From positions 3,412,501-3,476,500 of the forward strand of contig NZ_CP036170.1 in NCBI RefSeq assembly GCF_004295125.1: 64,000 nucleotides of DNA, given 5' to 3'. The notes below the pieces were generated by a model. That model was not told the DNA's origin. It worked only from the letters and a program-made list of their open reading frames with translations, and searched no databases. The translations under genes were made by a program, and so were the position numbers. This stretch comes from [Clostridium] scindens ATCC 35704. Its GTDB lineage: Bacteria > Bacillota > Clostridia > Lachnospirales > Lachnospiraceae. Below, piece after piece: positions 16,157-25,592 of this stretch (position 1 is its first letter; every line of letters begins with the position of its first letter).

Positions 16157-17767
16157 ATGTTAAGACAGACCAACCAACAACCAATTACCGCCCTTTACCC
16201 AAGACTATCCCATGAGGACGAGCTGCAAGGCGAAAGCAATTCCATTTCCAATCAGAAGCGTATCCTTGAAACCTATGCAAAGCAGAACGGCTTTTCCAAT
16301 CTGCGCTGGTACACGGACGACGGTTATTCTGGTGCGAACTTTCAAAGACCCGGTTTTCAAGCCATGCTTGCGGACATTGAAGCCGGAAAAGTCGGGACAG
16401 TTATCGTAAAGGATATGTCGAGGTTAGGGCGAAACTACCTGCAAGTGGGAATGTACACGGAAATGATTTTCCCACAGAAAGGTGTCCGCTTCATCGCTAT
16501 CAATGACGGAGTGGACAGCGCACAGGGCGACAATGACTTTGCCCCGCTGCGGAATATCTTTAACGAATGGCTGGTGAGAGATACGAGCAAGAAAATCAAA
16601 GCAGTAAAACGCTCAAAAGGCATGAATGGCAAGCCCATCACAAGCAAGCCTGTGTATGGCTACCTCATGGACGAGGATGAAAATTTCATTATTGACGAGG
16701 AAGCTGCACCCGTAGTCAAGCAGATATACAACCTCTGTCTTGCCGGGAATGGTCCGACCAAGATAGCCCGTATGCTCACAGAGCAGCAAATCCCCACGCC
16801 GGGAACGCTTGAATACCGCAGGACGGGCAGCACCCGCCGCTACCACCCCGGCTATGAGTGCAAGTGGGCGACCAATACCGTAGTGCATATCCTTGAAAAC
16901 CGGGAATACACAGGCTGTCTGGTAAATTTCAAGACAGAAAAACTTTCTTACAAAGTCAAGCACAGTGTAGAAAATCCCCCGGAAAAGCAAGTGATTTTCG
17001 AGAACCACCACGAGCCTATCATAGACACCCAAACATGGGAACGGGTGCAGGAGCTTCGCAAACAGCGCAAACGCCCAAACCGCTATGATGAAGTGGGTTT
17101 GTTCTCCGGCATACTGTTCTGTGCGGACTGCGGCAGCGTGATGTATCAGCAGCGATACCAGACGGACAAGCGCAAGCAGGACTGTTATATCTGCGGCAAC
17201 TACAAGAAACGCACCCATGACTGTACGGCGCACTTTATCCGCACCGACCTCTTGACCGCTGGTGTACTCTCCAATCTGCGGAAAGTGACCAGCTATGCGG
17301 CAAAGCATGAAGCCCGGTTTATGAAACTCTTGATTGAGCAGAACGAGGACGGGGGCAAACGCAGGAACGCCGCCAAGAAAAAGGAACTGGAAGCCTCCGA
17401 GAAACGCATAGCCGAGTTATCCGCTATCTTCAAGCGGCTGTATGAGGACAGCGTGACCGGGCGCATATCAGACGAGCGTTTCACAGAGCTGTCGGCAGAC
17501 TATGAAGCAGAGCAACGGGAGCTGAAAGAAAGAGCCGCTGCTATTCAAGCGGAGCTTTCCAAAGCACAGGAAGCCACCGTGAACGCAGAAAAGTTTATGA
17601 ATGTTGTCCGGCGGCATACCAGCTTTGAAGAACTTACCCCTACTCTGCTGCGGGAGTTTGTAGAGAAAATCGTTGTGCATGAGTGCAGCTATGACGAGAA
17701 CAAGACCCGCAGACAGGACATTGAGATTTATTATTCTTTTGTTGGCAAGGTGGACTTGCCCGAATAA
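16157..17767 (+). CDS. Large serine recombinase of the IME (TnpX-like)
   Basis: 536 residues. The resolvase domain has the catalytic serine in ALYPRLSHEDE (residue ~18), then the SRLGRNYLQVG block. A recombinase domain (VYGYLMDEDENFIIDEEAAP) and a zinc-ribbon (CADCGSVMYQQ, CYICGNYKKRTHDC) follow, then a C-terminal coiled coil. This is the TnpX/TndX type that excises and inserts with a dinucleotide core, agreeing with the AA core inferred at the IME ends. It lies ~90 bp from the right end, as usual. GGAGG precedes the ATG. Confidence 0.95.
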   Translation: MLRQTNQQPITALYPRLSHEDELQGESNSISNQKRILETYAKQNGFSNLRWYTDDGYSGANFQRPGFQAMLADIEAGKVGTVIVKDMSRLGRNYLQVGMYTEMIFPQKGVRFIAINDGVDSAQGDNDFAPLRNIFNEWLVRDTSKKIKAVKRSKGMNGKPITSKPVYGYLMDEDENFIIDEEAAPVVKQIYNLCLAGNGPTKIARMLTEQQIPTPGTLEYRRTGSTRRYHPGYECKWATNTVVHILENREYTGCLVNFKTEKLSYKVKHSVENPPEKQVIFENHHEPIIDTQTWERVQELRKQRKRPNRYDEVGLFSGILFCADCGSVMYQQRYQTDKRKQDCYICGNYKKRTHDCTAHFIRTDLLTAGVLSNLRKVTSYAAKHEARFMKLLIEQNEDGGKRRNAAKKKELEASEKRIAELSAIFKRLYEDSVTGRISDERFTELSADYEAEQRELKERAAAIQAELSKAQEATVNAEKFMNVVRRHTSFEELTPTLLREFVEKIVVHECSYDENKTRRQDIEIYYSFVGKVDLPE

Positions 17768-17775
17768 CCGCCCGA

Positions 17776-17808
17776 CCTATCCGACACAATGCGCAAGTGC
17801 CGGATAGG
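17776..17808 (+). terminator. Hairpin after the IME recombinase
   Basis: CCTATCCG and CGGATAGG form an 8-bp stem with a 17-nt loop, followed after 8 nt by AATTTTTT. It ends recombinase transcription at the right end of the IME. The long loop makes it a moderate terminator at best. Confidence 0.6.
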
Positions 17809-17857
17809 AACGGCAAAATTTTTTACACTTCTATTACTTCTTTATCGCACATCAGTA

Positions 17858-17950
17858 AAAAGCCAGGGCATGAAGCAGCTCATGGCGGGCGGCGGCGTTG
17901 CCCTTATCGGCGGCACCCTTGTACCTCTGCTTGCCGGACTGTTCGGTTAA
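17858..17950 (+). pseudogene. maff2, 3' part
   Basis: The frame reads AAA followed by SQGMKQLMAGGGVALIGGTL and VPLLAGLFG, ending in TAA at 17948-17950. This is the missing second half of the Maff2 protein whose start is at 5688. It has no start codon or ribosome binding site of its own apart from an internal ATG in GMKQLM. Together the two halves give a ~71-residue membrane protein of the normal size. Confidence 0.9.
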
Positions 17951-17966
17951 GCGGCGGGTGTAGCCT

Positions 17967-18836
17967 ATGCAGAGCATACTTGACGCGATTAACGAATGGA
18001 TAAAGGAAATCCTCATTGGAGCCATTAACGGTAATCTGTCAACTATGTTCGGGGACGTAAACGAAAAAGTCGGAACTATCGCCGCAGAGGTAGGCAAGAC
18101 CCCGCAGGGGTGGAACGCAGGCATATTTTCCATGATACAGAGCTTGTCGGAAAATGTGATTGTACCCATTGCGGGGCTTGTCATTACCTACGTTCTATGC
18201 GTGGAGCTTATCAGCATGGTAACGGAAAAGAACAATATGCACGATGTTGACACGTTCATGTTCTTTAAGTGGTTTTTCAAGGCGTGGGTAGCGGTGTATC
18301 TCGTTACCCACACCTTTACCATTACAATGGCGGTGTTCGATATGGCGCAGCACGTTGTTTCCGGCGCGGCGGGCGTGATCGGCGGCGATACGAATATCGA
18401 CGTTGACGCCGCCCTCTCGTCCATGCAAGCCGGACTTGACGCTATGGAAATCCCCGAACTGTTGCTGCTCGTTATGGAAACAAGCCTTGTGAGCCTTTGC
18501 ATGAAAATCATGTCGGTGCTTATCACGGTTATCCTGTACGGCAGAATGATAGAGATTTACCTTTACTGTTCGGTATCGCCTATCCCGTTTGCAACTATGA
18601 CCAACAGAGAATGGGGACAGATAGGCAACAACTACTTAAAAGCCCTGTTCGCTCTCGGTTTTCAAGGCTTCCTCATTATGGTGTGCGTCGGCATTTATGC
18701 GGTTTTGGTTGGCAGCATGATTGTAGCGGATAACCTGCACAGCGCGATTTTCTCCCTTGCAGCCTACACCGTGATTTTGTGCTTCTCCCTATTCAAAACA
18801 GGCGCACTTGCGAAGTCAATCTTTAACGCCCACTAA
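17967..18836 (+). CDS. VirB6/TrbL-like membrane channel protein of the ICE T4SS
   Basis: 289 residues with about five to six hydrophobic segments (for example VIVPIAGLVITYVLCVELIS near residue 55 and LFALGFQGFLIMVCVGIYAV near 235). The sequence MQSILDAINEWIKEILIGAI is the typical start of the CD1112/VirB6-like family that follows maff2. It forms part of the inner-membrane pore. It lies 16 bp after the maff2 stop and before prgI/virB4, the standard order. Confidence 0.88.
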   Translation: MQSILDAINEWIKEILIGAINGNLSTMFGDVNEKVGTIAAEVGKTPQGWNAGIFSMIQSLSENVIVPIAGLVITYVLCVELISMVTEKNNMHDVDTFMFFKWFFKAWVAVYLVTHTFTITMAVFDMAQHVVSGAAGVIGGDTNIDVDAALSSMQAGLDAMEIPELLLLVMETSLVSLCMKIMSVLITVILYGRMIEIYLYCSVSPIPFATMTNREWGQIGNNYLKALFALGFQGFLIMVCVGIYAVLVGSMIVADNLHSAIFSLAAYTVILCFSLFKTGALAKSIFNAH

Positions 18837-18856
18837 GGCAGAAAGGAGGTTTTCAC

Positions 18857-19261
18857 TTGGCGTATGTACCCGTACCCAAAGACTTATCAAAAATCAAAAC
18901 GAAAGTCGCTTTTAATCTGACAAAGCGGCAGATTGTATGTTTTGCGGCAGCTCTTGCTATGGGACTACCGCTTTTCTTTTTGCTCAAGGACAGCGCGGGA
19001 ACAAGCATGGCGGCCTTTGCAATGATTGTCGTTATGCTTCCCTGCTTCCTCTTGGCAATGTATGAAAAACACGGGCAGCCCCTTGAAGTCGTGATAAAGA
19101 ACGTCATTCAGACAAAGTTTATCCGGCCAAAGGAACGCCCCTATCAGACGGAAAATTTTTATGCCGTCATAGAAAAACAACGAAAACTGGAAAAGGAGGT
19201 ATCGGCTATTGTCAATGGCAGAACGAAAAACCATGAGCCGCGCGGTAAAAAATCCCGTTAA
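18857..19261 (+). CDS. PrgI-family T4SS membrane protein (VirB3-like)
   Basis: 134 residues from a TTG at 18857 with GAAAGGAGG in front. MAYVPVPKDLSKIKTKVAFN, two adjacent hydrophobic segments (residues ~25-70) and a basic C-terminus (YEKHGQPLEVVIKNVIQTKF) match the PrgI family that accompanies VirB4. It overlaps virB4 by 53 bp, which suggests a tightly coupled pair of inner-membrane channel and motor. Confidence 0.9.
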   Translation: MAYVPVPKDLSKIKTKVAFNLTKRQIVCFAAALAMGLPLFFLLKDSAGTSMAAFAMIVVMLPCFLLAMYEKHGQPLEVVIKNVIQTKFIRPKERPYQTENFYAVIEKQRKLEKEVSAIVNGRTKNHEPRGKKSR

Positions 19262-21626
19262 GCGCAAGCTGACCCGCGCAGAAAAGAAAGAAATCGCCGC
19301 CGTGATACAGGCGGCAAAGGGCGACGGGAAGCCCCACACCGCACAGCAGACCATTCCTTACTTGCAGATGTACCCGGACGGGATTTGCAGGGTAACGGAA
19401 AAGAAATACAGTAAAAGCCTTGTCTTTGAGGACATTAACTATCAGCTTGCACAGGCAGATGATAAGACCGCCATTTTTGAAAACTGGTGCGATTTTCTCA
19501 ACTACTTTGACGCTTCCGTTTCGGTGCAGCTCTCTTTCATCAATCAGGGCGCAAGGCAGGAAAAGGCACAGGCAGCTATCGAAATCCCGGCGCAGGACGA
19601 CGCTTTTAACTCTATCCGCAAAGAGTACGCGGATATGCTGAAAAATCAGCTTGAAAAAGGCAACAACGGACTGGAAAAATGCAAGTACATTACCTTTTCT
19701 ATTGAAGCGGATAATCTTGCGGCGGCAAAAGCCCGCCTTTCCCGTATCGAAACCGACGTACTCAATAATTTTAAGGTGCTTGGCGTAACCGCCCGCCCCA
19801 TGAACGGACAGGAACGCTTGAACGTGCTGCATGGGATTTTCCACCCGGCGGGCGAGCCGTTCCGTTTCTCTTGGGACTGGCTTGTACCGTCGGGGCTTAC
19901 CACAAAGGACTTTATCGCCCCGTCCTCGTTCCATTTTGGCGACGGGCGCACGTTTCGCATGGGAAAGAAATTAGGTGCGGTATCGTTCCTTGAAATCCTT
20001 GCGCCGGAGCTGAACGACCGTATGCTTTCGGATATTCTCGACCTTGAAAACGGGATTATCGTCAATCTGCATATCCGCAGTATCGACCAAAGCGAAGCAA
20101 TCAAGACCATTAAGCGCAAGATAACCGACCTCGACAAGATGAAGATTGAGGAACAGAAAAAAGCGGTACGCAGCGGTTACGATATGGATATAATTCCCTC
20201 CGACCTTGCCACTTTCGGCAGCGAAGCAAAAAATCTCTTGCAGGATTTACAGAGCCGCAACGAGCGAATGTTTTTGCTGACGTTCCTTGTGGCAAACATG
20301 GCAGATACGAAGCGGAAACTGGAGAATGACATTTTCGCTACGGCGGGCTTTGCACAGAAAAATAACTGCGCTCTGACCCGCCTTGACTATTTGCAGGAAG
20401 CAGGCTTTATGTCCTCTATCCCTCTTGGGGAGAACCTTATCCCCATTCAAAGAGGATTAACGACCAGTAGCACCGCTATTTTTATCCCGTTCATCACACA
20501 GGAGCTTTTTCAGCGGGGCGCAGCCCTTTACTACGGCTTAAATGCGCTGTCAAACAACATGATTTTGTGCGACCGCAAACAGCTGAAAAACCCCAACGGC
20601 TTAATCTTGGGAACGCCGGGAAGCGGAAAATCCTTTGCGGCAAAACGGGAAATCACAAACATTTTCCTTATTACCGACGATGATATTATCATCTGCGACC
20701 CCGAAGCCGAGTATTACCCACTTGTGGAACGGTTACACGGACAGGTGGTGCATATCTCCCCGACGAGCCGCCACTATGTAAATCCTATGGATATTAACCT
20801 CAACTACTCCGAGGACGACAACCCGCTTGCGCTGAAAAGTGATTTTATCCTTTCCCTCTGCGAGCTTGTTATCGGCGGCAAAGAGGGCTTGCAGCCCGTA
20901 GAGAAAACCGTGATTGACCGCGCTGTTCGGAATGTGTACCGACCGTTCCTTGCAGACCCCGACCCGGCAAAAATGCCGATTTTGGGCGACCTCTACAACG
21001 AGCTTTTGAAGCAGCCGGAGCCGGAAGCTGCCCGCATTGCGGCGGCATTGGAGCTTTATGTTTCCGGCTCTCTGAACGTCTTTAACCACCGTACCAACGT
21101 GGAACTTTCAAACCGTCTTGTCTGCTTTGATATTAAACAGCTTGGAAAGCAATTAAAGAAGTTAGGTATGCTCATTGTGCAAGACCAGGTGTGGAACCGT
21201 GTTACCTTAAACCGCGCCGAGAAAAAGGCGACCCGCTACTACATGGACGAATTTCATTTGCTTTTGAAAGAGGAACAGACCGCAGCCTATTCCGTGGAGA
21301 TTTGGAAGCGTTTTCGTAAATGGGGCGGCATACCGACAGCAATCACGCAGAACGTCAAAGACCTTTTATCAAGCCGCGAAGTCGAAAATATCTTTGAAAA
21401 CTCCGATTTCGTCCTCATGCTCAATCAGGCGCAGGGCGACCGGGCTATCCTTGCAAAGCAGCTCAATATCTCCCCGCAGCAGATGAAGTATGTGACCCAT
21501 ACCGAAGCGGGCGAGGGACTTATCTTTTACGGGAATGTGGTGCTGCCGTTCATTGACCGCTTCCCGACGAATACCGAGCTTTACCGTCTGCTTACGACAA
21601 AGCCGGAGGAAGTGAGCAAGCCATGA
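19209..21626 (+). CDS. virB4: VirB4-like conjugation ATPase
   Basis: 805 residues. An N-terminal CagE/TrbE/VirB domain leads to the ATPase with Walker A LGTPGSGKSFAAKRE (~475), Walker B TRYYMDEFHLLL (~680) and a C-terminal AITQNVKDLL block. It energises assembly and DNA passage of the type IV secretion system. The TTG at 19209 has AGGAGG at a spacing of 9; the ATG at 19215 is the alternative. It overlaps the methylase gene by 4 bp at the end. Intact, unlike virD4 and maff2. Confidence 0.95.
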   Translation: MSMAERKTMSRAVKNPVKRKLTRAEKKEIAAVIQAAKGDGKPHTAQQTIPYLQMYPDGICRVTEKKYSKSLVFEDINYQLAQADDKTAIFENWCDFLNYFDASVSVQLSFINQGARQEKAQAAIEIPAQDDAFNSIRKEYADMLKNQLEKGNNGLEKCKYITFSIEADNLAAAKARLSRIETDVLNNFKVLGVTARPMNGQERLNVLHGIFHPAGEPFRFSWDWLVPSGLTTKDFIAPSSFHFGDGRTFRMGKKLGAVSFLEILAPELNDRMLSDILDLENGIIVNLHIRSIDQSEAIKTIKRKITDLDKMKIEEQKKAVRSGYDMDIIPSDLATFGSEAKNLLQDLQSRNERMFLLTFLVANMADTKRKLENDIFATAGFAQKNNCALTRLDYLQEAGFMSSIPLGENLIPIQRGLTTSSTAIFIPFITQELFQRGAALYYGLNALSNNMILCDRKQLKNPNGLILGTPGSGKSFAAKREITNIFLITDDDIIICDPEAEYYPLVERLHGQVVHISPTSRHYVNPMDINLNYSEDDNPLALKSDFILSLCELVIGGKEGLQPVEKTVIDRAVRNVYRPFLADPDPAKMPILGDLYNELLKQPEPEAARIAAALELYVSGSLNVFNHRTNVELSNRLVCFDIKQLGKQLKKLGMLIVQDQVWNRVTLNRAEKKATRYYMDEFHLLLKEEQTAAYSVEIWKRFRKWGGIPTAITQNVKDLLSSREVENIFENSDFVLMLNQAQGDRAILAKQLNISPQQMKYVTHTEAGEGLIFYGNVVLPFIDRFPTNTELYRLLTTKPEEVSKP

Positions 21627-22504
21627 AAACAGACGTAATCATCAACCGCGACGCCCTCTATGCCCTGCGGGAGCTTCCGAGCGAAAGCGTGAACTGTTGC
21701 GTCACAAGCCCGCCCTACTATGGACTAAGGGACTACGGGCTTGACGCGCAGATTGGACGGGAGGACACGCCGGAGCAGTATATCGGGCGGCTTGTGGAAG
21801 TGTTTCGGGAGCTGCGCCGGGTACTCAAAGACGACGGCACTCTTTGGCTGAATATCGCAGACACCTACTGCGGCACAGGCATGAAAGCGGGCTGCAAGCA
21901 AAAGGACTTAATCGGTATTCCGTGGCTTTTAGCTTTTGCCCTGCGCTCTGACGGGTGGTATCTGCGGAGCGATATTATTTGGCTGAAAGAAAATCCCATG
22001 CCGGAGAGCTGCCGCGACCGACCGAGCCGCTGCTATGAGCATATCTTTTTACTTACGAAGTCAAAGAAATACTACTATGACGCTGCCGCCATTGCGGAGC
22101 CGATCGCGCCGGGAACGGCTGCGCGGTACCGGCAGGGGCGCGGCGCAGGACACAAATACGCCGAGGAAGTACCCGGACAGGGCAAGGTACAGGGTATCAA
22201 CAAGACCCGCAGCGGCGGCTATTATGACGACGCCCTCATGCCGACCACGAGGAACAAACGGGACGTTTGGCTTATCAATACCGTACCGTATAAGGGCGGG
22301 CATTTTGCCGCCTATCCCCCGAAGCTCGCGGAAACCTGTATACTGGCGGGCTGTCCGAAAGGCGGCGTTGTCCTTGACCCGTTTTTTGGAAGCGGCACCA
22401 CCGGGCTTGCAGCGAAAAGCCTTGACCGCCGCTATATCGGCATTGAACTGAACGCCGGGTATTGCGCCCTTGCAGGGGCGCGGATTGGAGGTGGGAACAC
22501 TTGA
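21623..22504 (+). CDS. Orphan DNA methyltransferase (N4/N6 beta-class)
   Basis: 293 residues. The catalytic motif TSPPYYGLRDYG (residue ~29, SPPY) comes before the SAM motif DPFFGSGTTGLAAKSL (~252), the order of the beta group of N6-adenine/N4-cytosine methylases. No restriction enzyme gene is next to it. The ATG overlaps the virB4 stop and its end overlaps the CHAP gene, so it is made with the transfer machinery. It probably protects incoming ICE DNA from host restriction. GC-rich like its neighbours. Confidence 0.92.
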   Translation: MKTDVIINRDALYALRELPSESVNCCVTSPPYYGLRDYGLDAQIGREDTPEQYIGRLVEVFRELRRVLKDDGTLWLNIADTYCGTGMKAGCKQKDLIGIPWLLAFALRSDGWYLRSDIIWLKENPMPESCRDRPSRCYEHIFLLTKSKKYYYDAAAIAEPIAPGTAARYRQGRGAGHKYAEEVPGQGKVQGINKTRSGGYYDDALMPTTRNKRDVWLINTVPYKGGHFAAYPPKLAETCILAGCPKGGVVLDPFFGSGTTGLAAKSLDRRYIGIELNAGYCALAGARIGGGNT

Positions 22505-24609
22505 AAGACCCCTTAAAGCCCCGCGATAAAATCATGCAGAAAATGACCCGCGACGGGGCTATCGCAGAAAATCAGACCACGGGCGAAACGGAACGTATCA
22601 GCAAACGGACGCAGGACGCGGATTTTCAGAAATCCCCGGAACAACAGGCAGCACAGGACGCAGCGCAGCTACAAGGTGTAGCTTCCCCGACTTCTCCCTT
22701 GCCCCATGCGCCGGGAGCTGCCCCCAAAGCAGACACAGGCAAAACGGAGCGCGTCATGGAGCATATCGACGCCGCCCATACCCGCAAAGCGTCTAAAAAA
22801 GCGGTACGAAAGGCACAGGCAGAAGCTACCGCACAAACAAAATCTTCCCGGCTGCAATTTACCGACGAGGAACGCGCTGCCCCGGAGCTTGAAAAGTATA
22901 TCAAGAAATCCGACAAAGCCGCCGACCGCTTGGATAAGGCAAAGGCAGCTATCCCCAAAGAAAAGAAACTTACGAAAGAGCGTACCTTTGACGAAGCCAC
23001 CGGGAAAGGCAAGACCCGCCTGCATTTTGAGGAAAAGGACAAGCCGCCCGGATTTAAGGAAAAGCACAATCCGCTTTCACGCCCCACACAGGAAGCGGGT
23101 ATTTTCGTCCACAACAAAATCCATTCCGTTGAAAAGGACAACTCCGGCGTGGAGGGCGCACACAAAACCGAGGAAGCCGCCGAGCGCGGCGTAAAGTACG
23201 GGGCGCGGAAAATCAAACAGGGCTACCGCAGCCATAAGCTCAAACCCTACCGGGAAGCGGCAAAGGCAGAAAAAGCGGCTTTTCAGGCAAACGTGGATTT
23301 TCAGTATCACAAGACCCTGCATGATAACCCGCAGCTAACCAGTACCCCTCTTTCCCGGTTTTGGCAGAAGCAGAAAATTAAACGGCAATATGCAAAGGAA
23401 GCCCGCACTACCGCAAAGGGTATCAAGGGCGCGGCAGAACGCACCCGCAAAGCGGCAGCCAAAGCCGCCGAGAAAACGAAGCAGACCGCGGCGTTTGTAG
23501 CAAGGCACCCGGTGGGCGTGGCAATCGCTGTCGGGGTGCTGCTGCTCTTTATCATGGTAATGTCCGGGCTGTCCTCTTGCGGAGCTATGTTTTCCGGCAC
23601 GTTAAACGGGGTGCTTGGAACGTCCTACACGTCCGAGGACAGCGACCTTGTGGAAGTGGAAAACAGCTACGCCGGATTGGAAAACGAGCTGCAAAGGGAA
23701 ATTGACACTATCGAAACCACCCACAGCGGCTATGACGAGTACCGCTATGACCTTGCAAATATCGGGCATAACCCACACGAATTAGCGTCCTATCTGACTG
23801 CAAAATATCAGACCTATACCCGCGCCGACGTTCAAAGTGAATTGCAAAGGATTTTCAATCAGCAATACAAGCTGACGCTGACCGAGGAAGTGGAAATACG
23901 CTACCGGGAGGAAGAACGCACCGACACATGGACGGACGAGGACGGCAACGAGCATACGGACACCTACACCGTACAAGTGCCCTATGAGTATTACATCTTG
24001 AACGTCAAGCTGACGAACACCCCGCTTTCCACTATTGCGGAAAACAATCTGACCCCGGAGCAGCTTGAAATGTACCGGGTGTACTTACAGACCAGCGGGA
24101 ACAAGCCCCTTATCTTTGGCGGCGGTTCTCCCGACACTTCCGCGTCCGAGGATTTAAGCGGCGTGGACTTTGTAAACGGAACGCGACCCGGAAATACCGC
24201 TATCGTTGACCTTGCAAAGCAGCAAGTCGGAAATGTGGGCGGCTACCCGTATTGGAGCTGGTACGGCTTTAACAGCCGCGTGGAATGGTGCGCCTGCTTT
24301 GTTTCGTGGTGCTACAATCAAGCCGGAAAAAGTGAACCCCGCTTTGCCGCCTGCCAGTCGCAGGGTATTACGTGGTTTACCTTTCACGGGCAATGGGGCG
24401 CGCGGGGCTATGAAAACATTGCCCCCGGCGACGCTATCTTTTTTGACTGGGATTTAGACGGCAGCGCAGACCATGTAGGGCTTGTTATCGGCAGGGACGC
24501 AAGCCGTGTCTACACCGTAGAGGGCAATTCCGGCGACGCCTGCAAGATTAAGAGCTATCCCCTTGACTATGCCTGTATCAAAGGGTACGGGCTGATGAAC
24601 TGGAACTGA
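22501..24609 (+). CDS. CHAP-domain cell-wall hydrolase of the T4SS (VirB1-like)
   Basis: 702 residues from a TTG at 22501 (GGAGGTG just before). The first ~340 residues are Lys/Ala/Glu-rich and likely helical and cytoplasmic. One membrane segment follows (HPVGVAIAVGVLLLFIMVMS, ~340-360). The outside part ends in a CHAP amidase domain (~560-702) with the catalytic Cys in VEWCACFVSWCYNQAG, His in SADHVGLVIG and the VEGNSGD motif. It opens peptidoglycan locally for the conjugation channel. It overlaps the methylase by 4 bp. Confidence 0.9.
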   Translation: MKDPLKPRDKIMQKMTRDGAIAENQTTGETERISKRTQDADFQKSPEQQAAQDAAQLQGVASPTSPLPHAPGAAPKADTGKTERVMEHIDAAHTRKASKKAVRKAQAEATAQTKSSRLQFTDEERAAPELEKYIKKSDKAADRLDKAKAAIPKEKKLTKERTFDEATGKGKTRLHFEEKDKPPGFKEKHNPLSRPTQEAGIFVHNKIHSVEKDNSGVEGAHKTEEAAERGVKYGARKIKQGYRSHKLKPYREAAKAEKAAFQANVDFQYHKTLHDNPQLTSTPLSRFWQKQKIKRQYAKEARTTAKGIKGAAERTRKAAAKAAEKTKQTAAFVARHPVGVAIAVGVLLLFIMVMSGLSSCGAMFSGTLNGVLGTSYTSEDSDLVEVENSYAGLENELQREIDTIETTHSGYDEYRYDLANIGHNPHELASYLTAKYQTYTRADVQSELQRIFNQQYKLTLTEEVEIRYREEERTDTWTDEDGNEHTDTYTVQVPYEYYILNVKLTNTPLSTIAENNLTPEQLEMYRVYLQTSGNKPLIFGGGSPDTSASEDLSGVDFVNGTRPGNTAIVDLAKQQVGNVGGYPYWSWYGFNSRVEWCACFVSWCYNQAGKSEPRFAACQSQGITWFTFHGQWGARGYENIAPGDAIFFDWDLDGSADHVGLVIGRDASRVYTVEGNSGDACKIKSYPLDYACIKGYGLMNWN

Positions 24610-24643
24610 CACAATTTTGAAAATTGAAAGGAGAAAAATCATT

Positions 24644-24901
24644 ATGGCTATGAGTAAAATCGAAAGAATTGAAAAGGAAATCCAAAAGACCCGTGAGAAA
24701 ATCACGGAGTATCAGAACAGGCTGCGCGGACTGGAAGCACAGAAAACCGAAGCGGAAAACCTTGAAATCGTGCAGCTTGTGCGCTCTATGCGCCTTACCC
24801 CGCAGGAGCTTACCGCAATGCTTTCCGGCAGCGGTATTCCGGGGATTTCCCCTATCCCCGCAGACTACGAGGAACAGGAGGACAATGCAGATGAAGAATA
24901 A
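24644..24901 (+). CDS. DUF4315 family protein
   Basis: 85 residues, MAMSKIERIEKEIQKTREKI onwards. It is a short coiled coil followed by a conserved tail (LTAMLSGSGIPGIS). GAAAGGAG precedes the ATG at 24644. The family is found between the CHAP hydrolase and the DUF4366 protein in these ICEs; its role is unknown. Its end overlaps the next gene by 11 bp. Confidence 0.85.
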   Translation: MAMSKIERIEKEIQKTREKITEYQNRLRGLEAQKTEAENLEIVQLVRSMRLTPQELTAMLSGSGIPGISPIPADYEEQEDNADEE

Positions 24902-25592
24902 AATCCTTAGAAGCCTTACCGCACTTTGCGCCGCCCTTATCCTTGTGGGCGGTTTTTCTGTTCCCGCCCATGCACAGACGCCAACGGAAGAAACCGACGA
25001 CAGCGGCGTAATCGTGGAAACCGAGCCACAGACCTTAACCCCGGAGGGAAACATGACCCTTGTGGACGACATAAGCGGCGACGCTGCCGAAGATAAGCAG
25101 TTTATCGTCGTGAAAAGCAAAGGCGGCAACTATTTTTACATTATCGTTGACCGGGCAGCCGAGGGGGAAAATTCCGTCCACTTCTTAAATCAGGTAGACG
25201 AAACCGACCTTATGGCAATCATTGAGGACGGGCAGACCGCGCCGCCCCCTGCTGTCTGCAACTGTACCGAGAAATGCAAGGCGGGCGAGGTAAACACCGC
25301 CTGTCCTGTCTGTTCCGTAACCATGAATAACTGCACAGGCAGGGACACCGAGCCGGAAGCACCCGCAGAGCCGGAGAAACCCAAAAACAGCATGAACGGG
25401 CTTTTGATTTTCCTTGTTGTGGGACTTCTTGGCGGCGGCGCAGCCCTTTATTACTTTAAGTTTAGGAAACCGAAACAGAACGTGAAAGGCAGTACCGACC
25501 TTGACGAGTTTGATTTTGACGATTACGACGAGGACGAGCCGGAGGAAGAAGCTGACAGCGCAGACACCGAACAGGAGGACGAGGAAGAATGA
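24891..25592 (+). CDS. DUF4366 membrane-anchored extracellular protein
   Basis: 233 residues. A signal peptide (KILRSLTALCAALILVGGFS, cleavage near AHA-QT), an outside domain with cysteines (CNCTEKCKAGEV, CPVCSVTMNNC), one membrane segment (~165-187, GLLIFLVVGLLGGGAALYYF) and a strongly acidic cytoplasmic tail (DEFDFDDYDEDEPEEEADSA). The ATG at 24891 has GGAGG at a spacing of 9; the ATG at 24885 is too close. It is part of the T4SS surface complex in this ICE family; the exact role is unknown. Confidence 0.87.
   Translation: MKNKILRSLTALCAALILVGGFSVPAHAQTPTEETDDSGVIVETEPQTLTPEGNMTLVDDISGDAAEDKQFIVVKSKGGNYFYIIVDRAAEGENSVHFLNQVDETDLMAIIEDGQTAPPPAVCNCTEKCKAGEVNTACPVCSVTMNNCTGRDTEPEAPAEPEKPKNSMNGLLIFLVVGLLGGGAALYYFKFRKPKQNVKGSTDLDEFDFDDYDEDEPEEEADSADTEQEDEEE

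Larger units (their letters stand above)
5811..17859. mobile_element. Tn4451-like mobilizable element (IME) carrying a tet gene, inserted in maff2
   Basis: About 12.05 kb. The boundaries come from the split maff2 frame: left flank GGCGCG-AA, right flank AA-AAGCCAG, so removing the element rejoins GCG AAA AGC CAG (Ala-Lys-Ser-Gln) in frame. The shared dinucleotide AA (5811-5812 and 17858-17859) is typical of large serine recombinases. The ends carry imperfect inverted arms: CTCATGTACGGTAA inward from the left and CTGATGTGCGATAA inward from the right (11 of 14 match). The recombinase, TnpW, DnaC-like and replication proteins, relaxase, MobC and a sigma/HTH pair form the backbone. The kinase, tet, XRE-membrane and methyltransferase genes form the cargo. 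Confidence 0.9.
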
